A stretch of DNA of 64,000 bases from positions 24,799,709 through 24,863,708 of the forward strand of contig NC_132896.1 in NCBI RefSeq assembly GCF_030463535.1. Direction: 5' to 3'. Below the pieces are notes generated by a model, which did not search any database, was not told the DNA's origin, and was given only the letters and a program-made list of their open reading frames with translations. Positions 43,001-54,449 of this stretch are shown here, piece by piece (position 1 is the stretch's first letter; each line of letters starts with the position of its first letter). Source of the DNA: Salminus brasiliensis. Taxonomy: Eukaryota; Chordata; Actinopteri; Characiformes; Bryconidae. The translations under genes were made by a program, and so were the position numbers.

Positions 43001-46000
43001 AAATTGATCAAAATCTCTTGGTCTGCTGAAGCATTAAGAGTTTTCACTAGAACTAAGTAGCCAAACCAAACTCCTGAAAAAACAACCCCACACCATAAAC
43101 CCCCTCCACCAAACTTTACACTTGGCACAACGCAGTCAGACAAGTACAGTTCTCCTGGCATCCGTCAAACCCAGACTTGTCCATCGGACTGAAAATGTCT
43201 CCACTGCTCTAGAGACCAGTAACGGCGAGCATTACAGTACTGCATCCGATGCTTTGCATTGTGCTTGGTCACGTAAGGCTTGGATGCAGCTGCTCGACCA
43301 TGAAAACCCATTCTATGAAGCTCTCTACACAGTGTTCTCGATCTGAAAGTTTGGATGTCTGTAGCGATAGACTACAGAAAGTTGTTGGCCTCTGCACACA
43401 ATGTGCCTCAGCATCCACCGATCTGCTCTGTCATTTTACATGACCTACCACTTCATAGCTGAGGCGCAGTCATTAAAACAACTTACAGTAAAATGTGGAA
43501 TATTTAGCAGTGAGGAAATTTCACGACTGGACTCCTATCATAGCACCTTCAGGCCACAAACAATGGAACATGTATTTTTAATGTAGTTCTACATACTTTA
43601 CACACCCTGCTAGCCTGTTTTTATCTATCCCACTGACTAAACCTGACTGTATTTAATACGTAGTGGGCATGTGTGTGATCCCACATCTTGATAAGGCATT
43701 AAAAAACAAACATGTGTTTGTATCAGGCTATACAAGGCAGGAGTGTGTGGTGCGCTGGCTTGACGAGTTGTGCTCTTTGATGTTAATCATCTGCACCAGG
43801 CTGTGTGATGTCGGCGGTGTTATTCTGGACTAAATGGCCCTCAGTCTGTATAGCCTCCTCGCTGTGAGAGCACACAGGCTGGAACATCACCAAAGCCCCA
43901 TAAATCACAATTAGACCTGAACACGGGTTGTTTTGAGGCATCTCTACCACCATGCTTACACTTTTTATGCCTTCTATCACCCAACGTACACTAATGACAT
44001 TACTGACACTCACTTTTTTTGTGGTATTTTAGGTGAACTGGAAGACCTCAAGCCAGAATTAAACAGTTACAAACTACTGAGATATCTTTTATTAACTGAT
44101 TACTTGAATAATTGATTAATTGACAACTTCTGGCAAAATGTAAATGTAATTATATTATAACAAATCAGCAGCCAAAGCATGCAATATACAGTGACTTGTA
44201 GCCCAACATTACACTTTTACACGATAATCTAGACAATTTTTACTTTCCATGACTGAAAAATGTACATTTCCAGGGAACCCTGCTTCTAAGAACTTGTACA
44301 TATGGAAGCCAAATCAATCTATACTGTATAATATATAATAGTCAATTGTACAATGAAGCAGTTTAACCCAAATCTTCACCTTAGAAACAAAAATGGCATT
44401 AAACCTAAAAGTATGTCCATCATTACACAACAGATGCACCTGACCAGCCAAGGCATGTGTGGTATCCAAATTTCACTTCTTCAGTTTAGCAATGGAGCTA
44501 GGATGTTGGGAGTTTTCTGTAGAAACATGCCCACACACACAAACACACACTCAACCCACTCACACACGTCAACTCATTCATTAAGATCTTGTACACAGGA
44601 CAAAACACATTACTAGGACACAGTGTGTTCACAAATTCAGCTGTTTCTCTGTTTATACAATTTTGAAAAATTTTCATACAATTTTGAAAAAGTGAAGATA
44701 TGTTTATAACTAGAAACATCAGATATCGCAAATGTAAGCTGTCCAAATGTCTGCATGACGTGTGCTTGCCATACAGGGAGTCTGTGACAATAATGCGTTT
44801 CTTTTATATATTTTTCCCTCCTTTTTCTCCAAACCAGTCCTTTCAGAAGAACAGGTGCACACCACACTAGGAGCTCATGTTGCATTTGCACAAAACTGGC
44901 AGTTAAACACTGGAACCGTGCATTTAGAATAAAGTAAATGTTATGAACAAGTGTTCTCAACTGATCCATCTATTTATTTATTTTCTGGCGGCCAAAAATG
45001 TGCGAAACATAAAAATGCAAAAATACCAGCAAACACAAATCACTTTGCACCATGTTCAACCATCATTTCCAGTAAACGCAGAGGATGAGGAATTTATGAA
45101 GAACAGTAGAGACAAACTTCACCAGCTGTCTGCCCCAAAAACCACCAGACTTCAATCAGCCTGTTTGTCCTGGTTTCTTTGAATTGTGAAGGTTGTGGCG
45201 TCATACACTCCAGGTTGTAAAGCAAGAGAGTAGAAATGCCACATTACTTGGCCCTTACCGCTTCATTTCATTGAATTACATTTGTGGCTAATGAAATTAG
45301 GCCACAATCAGGGCATTTAAAAGCGCGGTTTAAAGGACAAGTGCCTCTTTTTTTTTTTTTTATCTTGGGCGTGCGTATGTATGTGTGTATTGACAGCACT
45401 TGAGTACGCAGCAGCAGACATAACAAGGCATGATGTGAACAGACAGTGTGTGAAGGCCCCCCCTCTAGGGTCTCTGCTCTTCCCTGACCAATTAGATTAC
45501 ATGCTGAAGAGAGCCCTTTGTCCCCTCTTGGCTGGCCAAAAAGCCTCCAACTCGCCCACAGACCATGGAAGGGGCAGCTCAAATAATCAAATTAATGTGA
45601 ACTGATTTTGCGCCAACAATGTTAGACAGAGGGCCAGTAAAGAAGAAATGTAAGAAGTGAGGTTCTGGTAGCGTTCCTGACGAATCTTAGCCCATTTATA
45701 ATGGGAAATGGCCTCCAGTTCACTTATATTCTGGGTTTGTGTGTTGTGGTGCAATCACCTGCCTCCTCAGGAATCTGATGGCAGTTGGTGATAGCTTCCT
45801 CTTTGTGCCACGTTCAGGTAGTGTACCCAGTGTTCCTTTATCTTTGAACTTGTGAACTCTTCCTCCAGCTGTATCTCTGGGAACATTTGGAGCCTTTGCT
45901 AACTTTCTGTATGCTTTTCCTTGTTCATGCAAGGCAGCAACCTCTTCTCTGAACTTGCAGTCAAACTGGACAACTCTCTTGATCATATTTAGAACATGCA

Positions 46001-49000
46001 ATCAAACACCACAGTCAACAAATCCATAGCCAGTGCAGGTTATTCTTTAGTGTGTTTTATCTCAAGCACACCTGATGCAACTCATGAAGTCCTTGATTTG
46101 CAAATGTGCTCGTAAGGGATTCCATTCAGGGGGTTGAATAATTGTGAAACTGCAGTCGTCTTTAACAGTGGCACTTTGGGTTGAAATTGGAGAAAGCACT
46201 TGTTCTTTCAGTTTTGTTCAGCTAAATGTCTATTACATTAAAATATTAAAAAGGAATTATGCTAACATAGGTAACTTTTGTCTGATCTACTGAGGCTGTG
46301 CTTTACTGCACATAGTCGTGTCCAGAAGTATTTAAACTTCCAGTTTTAAATCATTTTCAAATCGTTTTCAAATCATAATCTGACAATTGCCGGATACACA
46401 GTTTCATAGCCAGGTGTGGACTATTCCCTTTTTATTTTAAGAAAAATAAGGAGATAAAAAGGTCTGGAGTTAATATGTGTTGAATTTGCATGTGGTAGCT
46501 GATATCTTGTAGGGCTGCAAGTGAAGGAAGCCATCATTAGGCAGACAACACAAACTTATAGATATAGCAGCAACTTTAGGAAAAGCCAAATCAACAATCT
46601 GGTACATTTGTAGCTCTGCAACACAAAAAAATTAACTAACAAACAAACAAAAAAGCTGGAAGACCATGAATGGCAGTAGATTTAAAAATTAAGTCAAGCA
46701 TACTGCAAGATGCACCAGACCACTGATAAAATGCCAGAAGAGAAAAGCCAGATAGACTTTGCTATTGAGTATGGAGAAGAAAAGAAAAGGTCATGATCTG
46801 AAGCATACCACATCATCTGTCACACACGGTGGAGGCACTGCTATGGCATGGGCATGTGTTGCTGCCAATAATACTTGGTCACTGATGTTTATTAATTATG
46901 TAACTGCTGATCTAAGTAGCAGGATGGATTCTGCTATCTGACTGATAGGACAGCACTTTACATGATGACCAAAGATACAGCGCAGAACCAACCCTTCTTG
47001 GGTCAAAGAAATGGAATGTTCCTAAATTTGCCAGGTCAGGCACCAGACAACATAATCAACATAACGAAGCAGCTTTCTACTTAATGAAGACAAAACTAAA
47101 GGCAAGAAGACGCACAAACAAGCAGCAACTGAAGTCGGCTGCAGTGAAGCCCTGGAATCTAAAGGGAGGATACTCTGCCTGATGTCTGGGACCTATTGAC
47201 ATGACTAAATGCAGTCACTGCAAAGGCAAATATAAGAATCCTTATATTTGTAATTGCTAGTTTGTCCAAATACGTCTGAGCTGGTGGAAAAAGGGCCATG
47301 TAAAAACATAATTCCTAAACGATTAATGCAATATTTCTGTTAAACCCTTTAAATGATAACTGGACACAATCTGATTTTATTTGCTTCATTTCAAAAACAT
47401 TAAGGTGGTGTAAGAAGACAAAAATTGCAAAATTGATTGTAAAATATGAATTAGGATAACAGAAGCTTTTTTATACTAGAGGCCACGTGGCAGACCACTC
47501 ACGCATGCGTAAGTGCACAACCCAAGAGTAATCTGTCCAAAACACACTGTTCCAGACGTCCTAGTCCTTGTCTAGGTGTTCCCTGGTAAACTTGTTGGTC
47601 TCTTTCAGATGGTAGATGCTGTACTTTGACATCAACTGTGGCAAGAGCTACCTGTAGGCCCCGTAATGACAATTTAGGGTCTGCTGTTGGGCTGAATTTG
47701 CTAAGATGGCCTGACCTGGCCGTGTTGGCAGTTGGTTTACTTGTAAAATATTTTATGGACAGTGGAACATAGGAACTTCTAATTGTTGAGATCCTTTCAA
47801 CCCCCTTCACAGATTCACACACATCCACAATCTTGTTTCTGAAGGGCTCAGAGAGCTCTCTCTATGTCTGAGGTTTAAATAAGATAAAATAAAATCCTCT
47901 CTGACCATGTGATGAACCTAATTCAAATTATATACATTTTAAGTAGTAATAAATGTGGGAATATTATCATTTCTATATGTTATATACAATTTAACTTCCA
48001 TGCAAGAAAATGGATTTTCTATTAATTATATTTTACTAATTATTTTTAAAAGACATTCCTTCAGTAGTATTTGTTTAGTAATATTATTTCCAATTCACAA
48101 ATGTTCAAATATGTTACTGTCATGTCATAACTGTCTGAAGACAATACATACCTAGGTAATATTTATTTGCAGAGAGATAAAAAAAATGCAGTGTGAATAA
48201 AACACTCACATTTCATAGCCAATTATAGAAATGTTCTTCCCAATCGTGTAATCAGGACAACCCTATAAAAAAGACCCGGCTCACCTCGGGTCTGAATGCG
48301 GAAATTGATCTTGCTCTCTGATGGGTGTGTGATGCTATATCCACAGAACTCCACGTCAGGGCTGTGGAAACACAAACAAAGCCATTAGCAGTTCATCCTT
48401 AAATCGAAATAACATTCACAAGCAAGGCCTGGCAAAACAGTCTGGTCCCCATCTAGCTGAACGGTTTGTCCCTGTTAGTGTGAAGTTCTGTCATGCCTCT
48501 CGCTGTGTATCTTGAGATCAGACCCATTTGGGAAGCATGATGCTAATAGCTTCTTTTATTTTTTTATTTTTTTACAAAGCCACAAATCTGCATCACCTTT
48601 TAAGCACTGACCTCAAAAGACCACCATCCACAGATGCAAATATCATTGCAAGGCACTTATCAGTGTTGGACAGATGGTTTAAAAAAACACGACAACTATG
48701 AGCTCCGGACTAAGAGCAGGAAAAGGCATTCTGAATCACGCAGAAGCAGGATGTTGGAGTGTGTGTGCTGACCATCTTTGTCAGACTATGTAATGGGAAA
48801 CTTCTCTCTTACTTCTTAATGACCATGTATCTGAGGGAGTTGCCCAGGGTGTGGTCCTCCTCGTGCAGGACAAACGTCACACAGCCTTCGTCAGCTCCGG
48901 CAGCCTGGACCTATTCAGAACCACATTTAGAAGATTAGTAGTAAGCTTTCCCAGCACAAACACTGCACAAACACTGTTGTATTACAGATCACTATGAGGC

Positions 49001-52000
49001 TTTGGACACACTAGTAATTCATATAATCACTTATAGTTAAGCAACTATAGTGTAGTTTAGTCCTACAGGCCAGGGATGCTCATTCCTGGTCCTTATGTTC
49101 TACAGCTGCTGAGAGTTCGGATCTAACACACCTAGCTCTAATAATCAGATGTCTACAAAGGCATTTATTAACTAAATCAGGTGCTGAATTAAGACCTAAC
49201 CTCTAGATGGTAGAACACAGGTACCAGAGCAGAGTCATAAACTAAATTTCAATCTGTGTTCTTGTGGAACATCAGTCACACCACAAGTACTGTTCCATTT
49301 AAGGCTGCACCTAGCTAAGTACAGATGCCCAGATGTGTTCTTGCTTTGTCCCTGTGATCGAAGGATGCATCAGGAGGTGATTTGTGTGGACTTAGGACAG
49401 AATGCATTGTTGAGTACATGGTTGATCTTTTAAGACAGAGCATTCATGTATTCATGAAAACATTTGCTGTGACATTTTCAGAAATGGGAGAGATGTCTAG
49501 CTAGCAGGTACAAAGCATCAAGTACCCTGCTGTTCCAATTGCAGAATGACCATACGACCCTTGCTCAGGAGATGGTAATCGTGAGCTGAACTTGCCAAGT
49601 TGTATTTAGAATCCCGTTCAGGATTGGGCACCCCTGAACTGGGATATAAGCCTAATCAACCCAGTATAGTGTACAACCATGTCAACTAGTTAAATAACCT
49701 TTAAAAAAAACTTGTTGGTGTAGTTTTAGTCATTGACAGGGTTCTCTATAGCAAAAGTACATACCAAGATGCTCCTAACACAGCCCTAAACATACTTTTG
49801 CCCACTTTCTGGAAAACATTATGACATACAGAGTAGGAGAGCACATAAGCAAGTCTAGGGATTATTGAATAACTTCACAATCTAAAGGATGTGAATGACA
49901 ATTTCAGCATGGAGGTGGCATGATGTTAACATGTTACTAGCTAGCCTCATTAGCCATGTTGCTCCAGTACCAATCTAAATAAGCAGACTTCTTACACTAC
50001 ATTTCTTGTGTAATGAACTGTGAGTACTGTGCAGTCAAAAAACACCCTGTCATAAGTATAGGTTACTCATTTTTCAGCAGCTATTTCTAGAAGATAAAAG
50101 GTTATCTGCATAAGAACGGAAATAAATCTAAGAAAAATAAGTGAGGGGAAAAAAAATCCAAAAATGATTAAAAATACACAGAAGAAAAAGACTGTGCAAG
50201 ACCAACAAAACTGCTCCCATCAGATAAATAACACTTTTATCTTTAAAAAAAGAGAAGAAAAGACAAGCTCCACTTTCGCTTCACATCTGAACGAAAAACC
50301 ACAGGTGTTTCTGTCTCTTAAGAGAAAAAAACATTTGCAAATGAAACTAAGATACTGTCAGGGTTCTCAGATCAGTGGGTTGACCACCCTAGAGTACAGA
50401 CCTTAACATAGTTGAAGGTATTTGGGATGACGTTTGGGATAGTGAGAAGCAGAAAATAAAGAAAGGGAAAATATCTCTCTGCTGATGTCTGCAGAAAAAG
50501 TGAAACAGAGTCTCCTGAGAAGAACGAAAGCTGTAATAAAGGTAAAGTGGGCTGACGCATTAAACATCAAACATCAATACAATATTATATTTAGTTTTGA
50601 AGCCGTCTGTGTCATTTTCTGTTAAATACACTACATGTTACAATACATACGTATTGGGACACCTCTTAATCGTTGAATTCAGTTGTGTCATTCAGTCCTT
50701 TTGCCACAGATGTATAAAAATCAAGCACATAGCCAAGCAGTCTGCCTTAACACACATTAGTGAAAGAATGGGTCGTTGAACAGAGTTGAACACTGAATTC
50801 CACCGTTACAAGTTAGTTTGTAAAATTCCTTCCCTTCTAGACATTCTATAATCAGCTGCGAGTGGCATTTTTGAAAAGTGGATAGGTTTAACAACCACAG
50901 CAACTCAGCCATGAAGTATCTGACCACGTAAAGTTACAGAACAGGGTCGCAGAGCGCTAAGGAAATGAGCTCTGCTGACTCAATGCAGAGTTCCAAATCT
51001 TCTCTTGCATTAACATCAGCATAAAAACTGTGAACCAACTGTAAAGTTTGGTGGAGGAGGGATAATGCTATGGGCTTGTTTTTTTTAAGGGGTTGGCCTT
51101 TAGGTCCCATAGTTCCAGTGAAGGGAAATCTTCATGCTTCAGCAGACCAAGACATTTTGGATGCCTCCAGCTTTGTGGAAACAGTTTGGGGAAGGCCCTT
51201 TTCTGTTCCAGCATGACTGTAGCCCAGTGCACAAAGCAAGGTCCATAAAGGCATGGTTAGGCGAGTATGGTGTGGAAGAAGAACTTGGCTGACCCTCACA
51301 GAGCCCTGACCTCAACCTCTTAGAACACCTTTGGGATGAACTAGAATTGAGACTTCGAGGGCCTCTTGCCCAACATCAGTATCTGACCTTACAAATGCTC
51401 TTCTTATTGAATGGGCAAAACTTCTCAGATCTTCTGGAAAGCTTTCCCAGAAAAGTGGATGCTGTTATGTTTGCCGTTATGGAGGTCACAGAGGCTGCTG
51501 TAGGTTTGTTCATAGTGTAAATGCATTCTGCTTCTTTATAAAATAACTTAATGGCTGTTTTGACACTAGAATACATATATGAAGTTTGCACAGGGAAACT
51601 GAATAAATAGAAATTGGTGGCCAAATCCCTGAGGCATTTCAATGCTCTTAGAAAGACCTGTAGCGTTCACAGTCTGCATGGATCTGCATAATGTGAACAA
51701 CAGAGACAACTGATAAACTAGGCATTTAATAAATGAACAAAAGTAATTTTTTCCATTATGGATGTTAGTCAGTAAGGATTGCAGACAGTCAGCAGTTATT
51801 TATAAACAGGAAGGGTGGAGAAAGAGAGGGGTGAGAACTCTCTTGATCAAAAGGGGAGTTGTATTGTTTTCATTGGAGCAGGAAAGATCTGTTGACACAG
51901 GACAGAGTATTCAGCGTAAAATAACTGTACAGTGATAAAGAAGGTGGATGAAGGGAACGACTGATTAAAAACTCCATTAACAGAAACAGTCACCTGAGTC

Positions 52001-53343
52001 ATGACTCAGGGAACAATCCTCTTATCATATGAAGCAGCAGACTGTTTGAAGTTTCTAATTGAGGGGAAATCGGTCTGAGCCAAGCTAAAAATCTAAACGG
52101 CAGTGCCTTGAGGCCTGTGATCGTAATCTTTTCTCGTACGGCATGTGACTAAAATAAAAGAAGAGCTCAAATGGCAGACTAAGAGAAAAACCAAAACAGC
52201 TTCCTGTCAAAACTAAAAAAATTCATCATGATTTTCAGAGATAAACTGCACGACAGTCCTGCTCAAAAGGTCTAGAGAAGCTGGAATTAAATGGATTTGA
52301 ATTTCTGAATAATTAAAGCTTAATTACAGTTAGTTCATAATTCGATTGATATATAAAAATAATAGATAAACCACTGCTAGTGCTGGACAGTAAATAAAAT
52401 TGCTGTTAGTGGTGGATTGGAACTATTTTTTTCTATTCTTCCTTGTTTTACTGTATACAAACTAGTCAAATAATTACTTTTGTATTTTTACAAGCACACC
52501 CTGCTACACTAATAAGCTTTCTTTGCTAAGACTGCTTAACACTAAATTCTCCTACCAGTGTAACATGATTCAGCTGTAAGTAGCTTTAGATAAGAGTGTC
52601 TGTCAAATGCCTCACATCTAAAATGTATACAAAAGAAAATTCAGAAGAACAAGAAAAAATGATGTACAGTAGCTCATTGCATTTAAAGATTTGACATTTT
52701 CTGACAGTCTGACTAAAACTGGGCTGCCTTCCAGTACAACACAGCAGGAAGGGCAAGGAAATGGTCAGGACTCTAGAGAGAGACACCGCTATAAACCCAA
52801 CCTGTGACATGTTGCCCTCCGGTGGCTGCAAAATTACACTGCATATAAGTGAAATACCTTCACTTTCCAAACAAACGTTTATTACAAACTCGTGCAAAAA
52901 CACAGCGATTAAGTAGAAGCCACGCAGAATAAAAGACCATACTGGTCACAAGATACCGGTGATACTGTCACCACACCCTGGATAAACAAGGATACTTCAT
53001 TGTAGAAGGCGCAGGTTTTCCTCGTTTTGTCTTCAGACCTAGCTAACAGCCGCCTCAGGCATCTTATACTGTAGTTGTATTATAAAAGAGACGGCTCTGT
53101 CGCTATATTATAAGGCAGAAACTAAAAACTAAGTTAGAACTAGTTAGTCACCAGTCTCGTAAATGTCCAGGGATATCGTTCAACTGTCTTCTAAAGCTTG
53201 TACTGTGATTTTGGCATGTTGGTGAGATTTATTACAACAAAAATTAAAACCAAGGGGAATCACAACTATCTCTATATAATTTAAACATGTAGAAATCCTA
53301 CCATCTCCAGGACGGATTTCTTCTCTGTGTCTGCACCGGCCAT
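37037..53343 (-). CDS. polr1d: RNA polymerases I and III subunit RPAC2 (AC19), 5 coding exons
   Basis: Small subunit shared by RNA polymerases I and III; it pairs with POLR1C/RPAC1 to form the assembly platform, the counterpart of RPB11/RPB3 and of the bacterial alpha dimer. Exons on the minus strand: 53302-53343, 48813-48910, 48285-48361, 41546-41628, 37037-37084, giving 115 residues in consistent phase with GT-AG borders. The RPB11-like dimerisation domain spans about residues 22-100 and includes [14 protein letters not shown] (30-43), NPDVEFCGY and [14 protein letters not shown]. The start has a good context (A at -3, G at +4) and gives an N-terminus shorter than human. The tail ([15 protein letters not shown]) comes from a separate 48-nt exon. 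Introns of 4-7 kb carry many Tc1-like relics. It is head-to-head with vamp7. Identity is secure; the last exon is slightly less so. Confidence 0.92.
37400..37500 (-). mobile_element. Small Tc1-like fragment
   Basis: gtcatcagtccacaggacat followed by gtttccaaaatgcattagga is the antisense of a Tc1 transposase core segment, same family as at 12.2 kb. It lies in polr1d intron 4. Confidence 0.55.
38621..38917 (+). mobile_element. tRNA-derived SINE
   Basis: It starts with a tRNA-like head: an A-box-like region (tggctcagcggttagagcgc) and a B box (ggttcgattccc) about 40 bases later, so it carries an internal RNA polymerase III promoter. The body follows (ctgccactgttgggcccttg; gggttaaatgcggaggacac) with a GT-rich stretch at about 38,802-38,822, and it ends in tandem acctttacctttacctt. 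It is not a functional tRNA gene: no cloverleaf closes. Confidence 0.8.
39744..39825. repeat. 82-bp hairpin with two CRE octamers
   Basis: 39,752-39,771 (agctgtcatgatgacgtcac) is the exact reverse complement of 39,798-39,817. Pairing continues outwards with about one mismatch to 39,744/39,825 and partly inwards around gttaac at 39,785. Each arm contains TGACGTCA (39,763-39,770 and 39,799-39,806), the CREB/ATF palindrome. It may be a tiny palindromic transposon or a regulatory site. Confidence 0.85.
41055..41350 (+). repeat. SINE-like dispersed repeat
   Basis: Same family and block order as 22,255-22,640 (gccatcagcagccggagc; gagagagcaca; the 'caccttcatcctc'-type end). It lies in polr1d intron 4. 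Confidence 0.6.
41546..41628 (-). CDS. polr1d: polr1d coding exon 4
   Basis: Residues 73-100: [14 protein letters not shown] and KHVLHTFE, aligned to the C-terminal helix of RPAC2 (human LPAVEPFQRG and HVLDKFE). Acceptor accttcag, donor gag|gtaagc. Confidence 0.92.
42590..43540 (-). mobile_element. Tc1-like relic, fourth family
   Basis: It opens with the end sequence tactgccaaaagtattcact. The minus strand at 42,841-43,161 encodes [20 protein letters not shown] and [11 protein letters not shown], the region of the second catalytic Asp through the final acidic residue of Tc1-like transposases. A tyrosine-rich frameshifted stretch precedes it. A plus-strand copy is at 50.64 kb. Confidence 0.78.
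45270..45600. other. Possible conserved non-coding element
   Basis: A non-repetitive, more GC-balanced block with homeodomain-type words (gaccaattagatta at 45,485; aataatcaaattaatgtg at 45,581). It differs from the AT-rich transposon sequence on both sides. I infer possible constraint from composition only. Confidence 0.25.
45640..46305 (-). mobile_element. Tc1-like relic, fifth family (N-terminal half)
   Basis: The minus strand at 45,720-46,001 encodes [20 protein letters not shown], then [19 protein letters not shown] and [16 protein letters not shown]. These are the paired-type helix-turn-helix, GRPR-like hook and second DNA-binding segment of a Tc1 transposase. The catalytic half is missing. 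Confidence 0.75.
46310..47330 (+). mobile_element. Tc1-like relic, sixth family
   Basis: The left end has gtgtccagaagtatttaaac, the right end atttgtccaaatacgtctga, its degraded inverse partner. Between them is decayed forward transposase, including acggtggaggcactgctatg, matching the GGGTAMAWA core at 46,828-46,860. Many breaks. Confidence 0.65.
47480..47965 (-). mobile_element. Tc1-like relic, seventh family (N-terminal part)
   Basis: The minus strand at 47,499-47,828 encodes [14 protein letters not shown] and [14 protein letters not shown], the start of a Tc1 transposase. The region 47,840-47,965 is its non-coding 5' end and resembles 10,375-10,620. Confidence 0.65.
48285..48361 (-). CDS. 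polr1d: polr1d coding exon 3
   Basis: Completes N47 and encodes [15 protein letters not shown] and [10 protein letters not shown], then the first base of G73. Acceptor ttccacag, donor g|gtgagc. Confidence 0.95.
48813..48910 (-). CDS. polr1d: polr1d coding exon 2
   Basis: Residues 15-46 plus part of N47: [15 protein letters not shown], then the family signature [14 protein letters not shown]. Acceptor gaatag, donor aa|gtaaga. Confidence 0.95.
48911..53301 (-). other. polr1d intron 1
   Basis: A 4.4 kb intron. It contains one Tc1-like relic (50.64-51.66 kb); the rest is unassigned AT-rich sequence. Confidence 0.75.
50640..51660 (+). mobile_element. Tc1-like relic, fourth family, plus copy
   Basis: The left end has cgtattgggacacctcttaa. 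The forward strand contains a decayed transposase: 51,035-51,080 (aaagtttggtggaggaggga), 51,208-51,260 (ttccagcatgactgtagccc), and 51,300-51,350 (agagccctgacctcaacctc, then cacctttgggatgaactaga), the SPDLNPIEHLWDE-type segment. Related to the minus copy at 42.6 kb. Inactive. Confidence 0.75.
53302..53343 (-). CDS. polr1d: polr1d coding exon 1
   Basis: Encodes [14 protein letters not shown]. Donor atg|gtagga, phase 0. Only 42 coding bases, too short to find as an open frame alone; it is supported by phase and by the VQAAG continuation in exon 2. Confidence 0.85.
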
Positions 53344-53501
53344 GCTTGCGGCAATGCGGAGCTAATGTCGCATCAATATGACGTGTCGTTTAGCAGTGTG
53401 ACGCGTTTTGTTGTCATACTGTAGAAACTATAAGCAAGAGCCAAGAATCAAACGCGTAGCCGATTTATTTGTAGTAGTTATTTGGCTACTTTCTTTTCTA
53501 G

Positions 53502-53502
<1 letters not shown>

Positions 53503-53533
<31 letters not shown>

Positions 53534-53561
53534 CTGCTATATGTGTATATATCCTGCTATA

Positions 53562-53622
<61 letters not shown>
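53503..53622. repeat. (TA)n microsatellites
   Basis: Two pure TA runs, 53,503-53,532 and 53,572-53,622, separated by TGTG-containing sequence, with further TA/CA repeats up to 53,660. Confidence 0.95.
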
Positions 53623-53631
<9 letters not shown>

Positions 53632-53666
53632 TATACACATACACATATGTATGTATATATATAAAT

Positions 53667-54265
53667 AAATCACAAGTTGGGCCTTTTTATTTTTACACTA
53701 ATAACATGGATTCCTGTAATATGTTCTAATTAAAGATAAAGCACAAATAGATATTTTTACAACCATAAAATTTCCCCGGGAATACATCTAGTTCCCTTTT
53801 ATTTCAATAGGCAATAGGCTTAAAATAACATTGTGCAATTAATTAATATCGTGCCCGATAATTGCACATTAAGCAACAACAAAATATAAACATTACGACA
53901 TAATAAAAAACTACAGTTAAATAAAAAAGCAAATATCAAAGATATTATTTTGTATATTGTATATATATACATACACACACACACATATATATATATATTT
54001 ATATAGTTACTATATATATAGTTTTTTATTATGTCGTAATGTTTATATTTTGTTGTTGCTTAATGTGCAATTATCGGGCACGATATTAATTAATTGCACA
54101 ATGTTATTTTAAGCCTATTGCCTATTGAAATAAAAGGGAACTAGATGTATTCCCGGGGAAATTTTATGGTTGTAAAAATATCTATTTGTGCTTTATCTTT
54201 AATTAGAACATATTACAGGAATCCATGTTATTAGTGTAAAAATAAAAAGGCCCAACTTGTGATTT
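53667..54265. repeat. Perfect 247-bp inverted repeat, 105-bp spacer
   Basis: 53,667-53,913 and 54,019-54,265 are reverse complements; I found no mismatch and the arms have equal length. The spacer 53,914-54,018 is TA/CA-rich. The outer flanks differ (ataaat at left, ctgaga at right) and show no clear target-site duplication. No coding frame. It could be a recent inverted duplication, a foldback element or an assembly artefact. Confidence 0.93.
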
Positions 54266-54305
54266 CTGAGAAAACGATCATGCATTTTACTGAACCTGCG
54301 GTTGA

Positions 54306-54334
54306 ACTACATTTCCCGGCAGCGCAGCGGAAGT
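54306..54334 (+). promoter_or_regulatory. vamp7 core promoter motifs (ZNF143-type and ETS-type)
   Basis: actacatttcccggcagcgc (54,306-54,325) closely matches the ACTACAnnTCCCAGCATGC element bound by ZNF143/THAP11 in many vertebrate housekeeping promoters. It is followed by gcggaagt (54,327-54,334), an ETS/GABPA-type site. Position and strand fit vamp7. Confidence 0.65.
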
Positions 54335-54339
54335 TTGGG

Positions 54340-54449
54340 GCCTCAGTGAAGCTGGGCGATGCGGAAAGAGCTAGCAGGAGCTTTGAAGGATTGTTTTAAT
54401 GTCTGTACCGTGTGGATGGGCGCATATGCGTGATTTAAAACAGTGACAG
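54340..54449 (+). other. vamp7: Putative non-coding exon 1 of vamp7
   Basis: A short leader between the promoter motifs and a donor (gacag|gtagct) after 54,449. The next exon begins at 55,418 (acceptor tgtccacag) with 53 bases of 5' UTR before the ATG. The start site is estimated. Confidence 0.45.

Larger units (their letters stand above)
41629..48284 (-). other. polr1d intron 3
   Basis: A 6.7 kb intron. It contains a Tc1-like relic (42.6-43.5 kb), a possible conserved non-coding block (45.27-45.60 kb) and three further Tc1-like relics in a row (45.6-48.0 kb). The rest is AT-rich with nothing recognised. Confidence 0.75.
53344..54305. promoter_or_regulatory. Divergent polr1d/vamp7 intergenic region
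   Basis: It separates the polr1d ATG from the vamp7 promoter elements. It contains a possible CRE-like word (tatgacgtgt at 53,378), two TA microsatellites and the 247-bp inverted repeat. The polr1d promoter must lie just right of 53,343; no TATA box is visible there. Confidence 0.55.

Noticed and set aside
42841-43161. 106-codon frame with DCAPVHKA motif as a host gene
   Set aside because: It is the catalytic part of a Tc1-like transposase in a frameshifted relic.
45720-46001. Possible helix-turn-helix regulator gene on the minus strand
   Set aside because: The motif order is that of a Tc1 transposase N-terminus and no catalytic half follows.
53482-53729. YIYI-repeat open frames
   Set aside because: Translation of TA/CA microsatellites, not genes.
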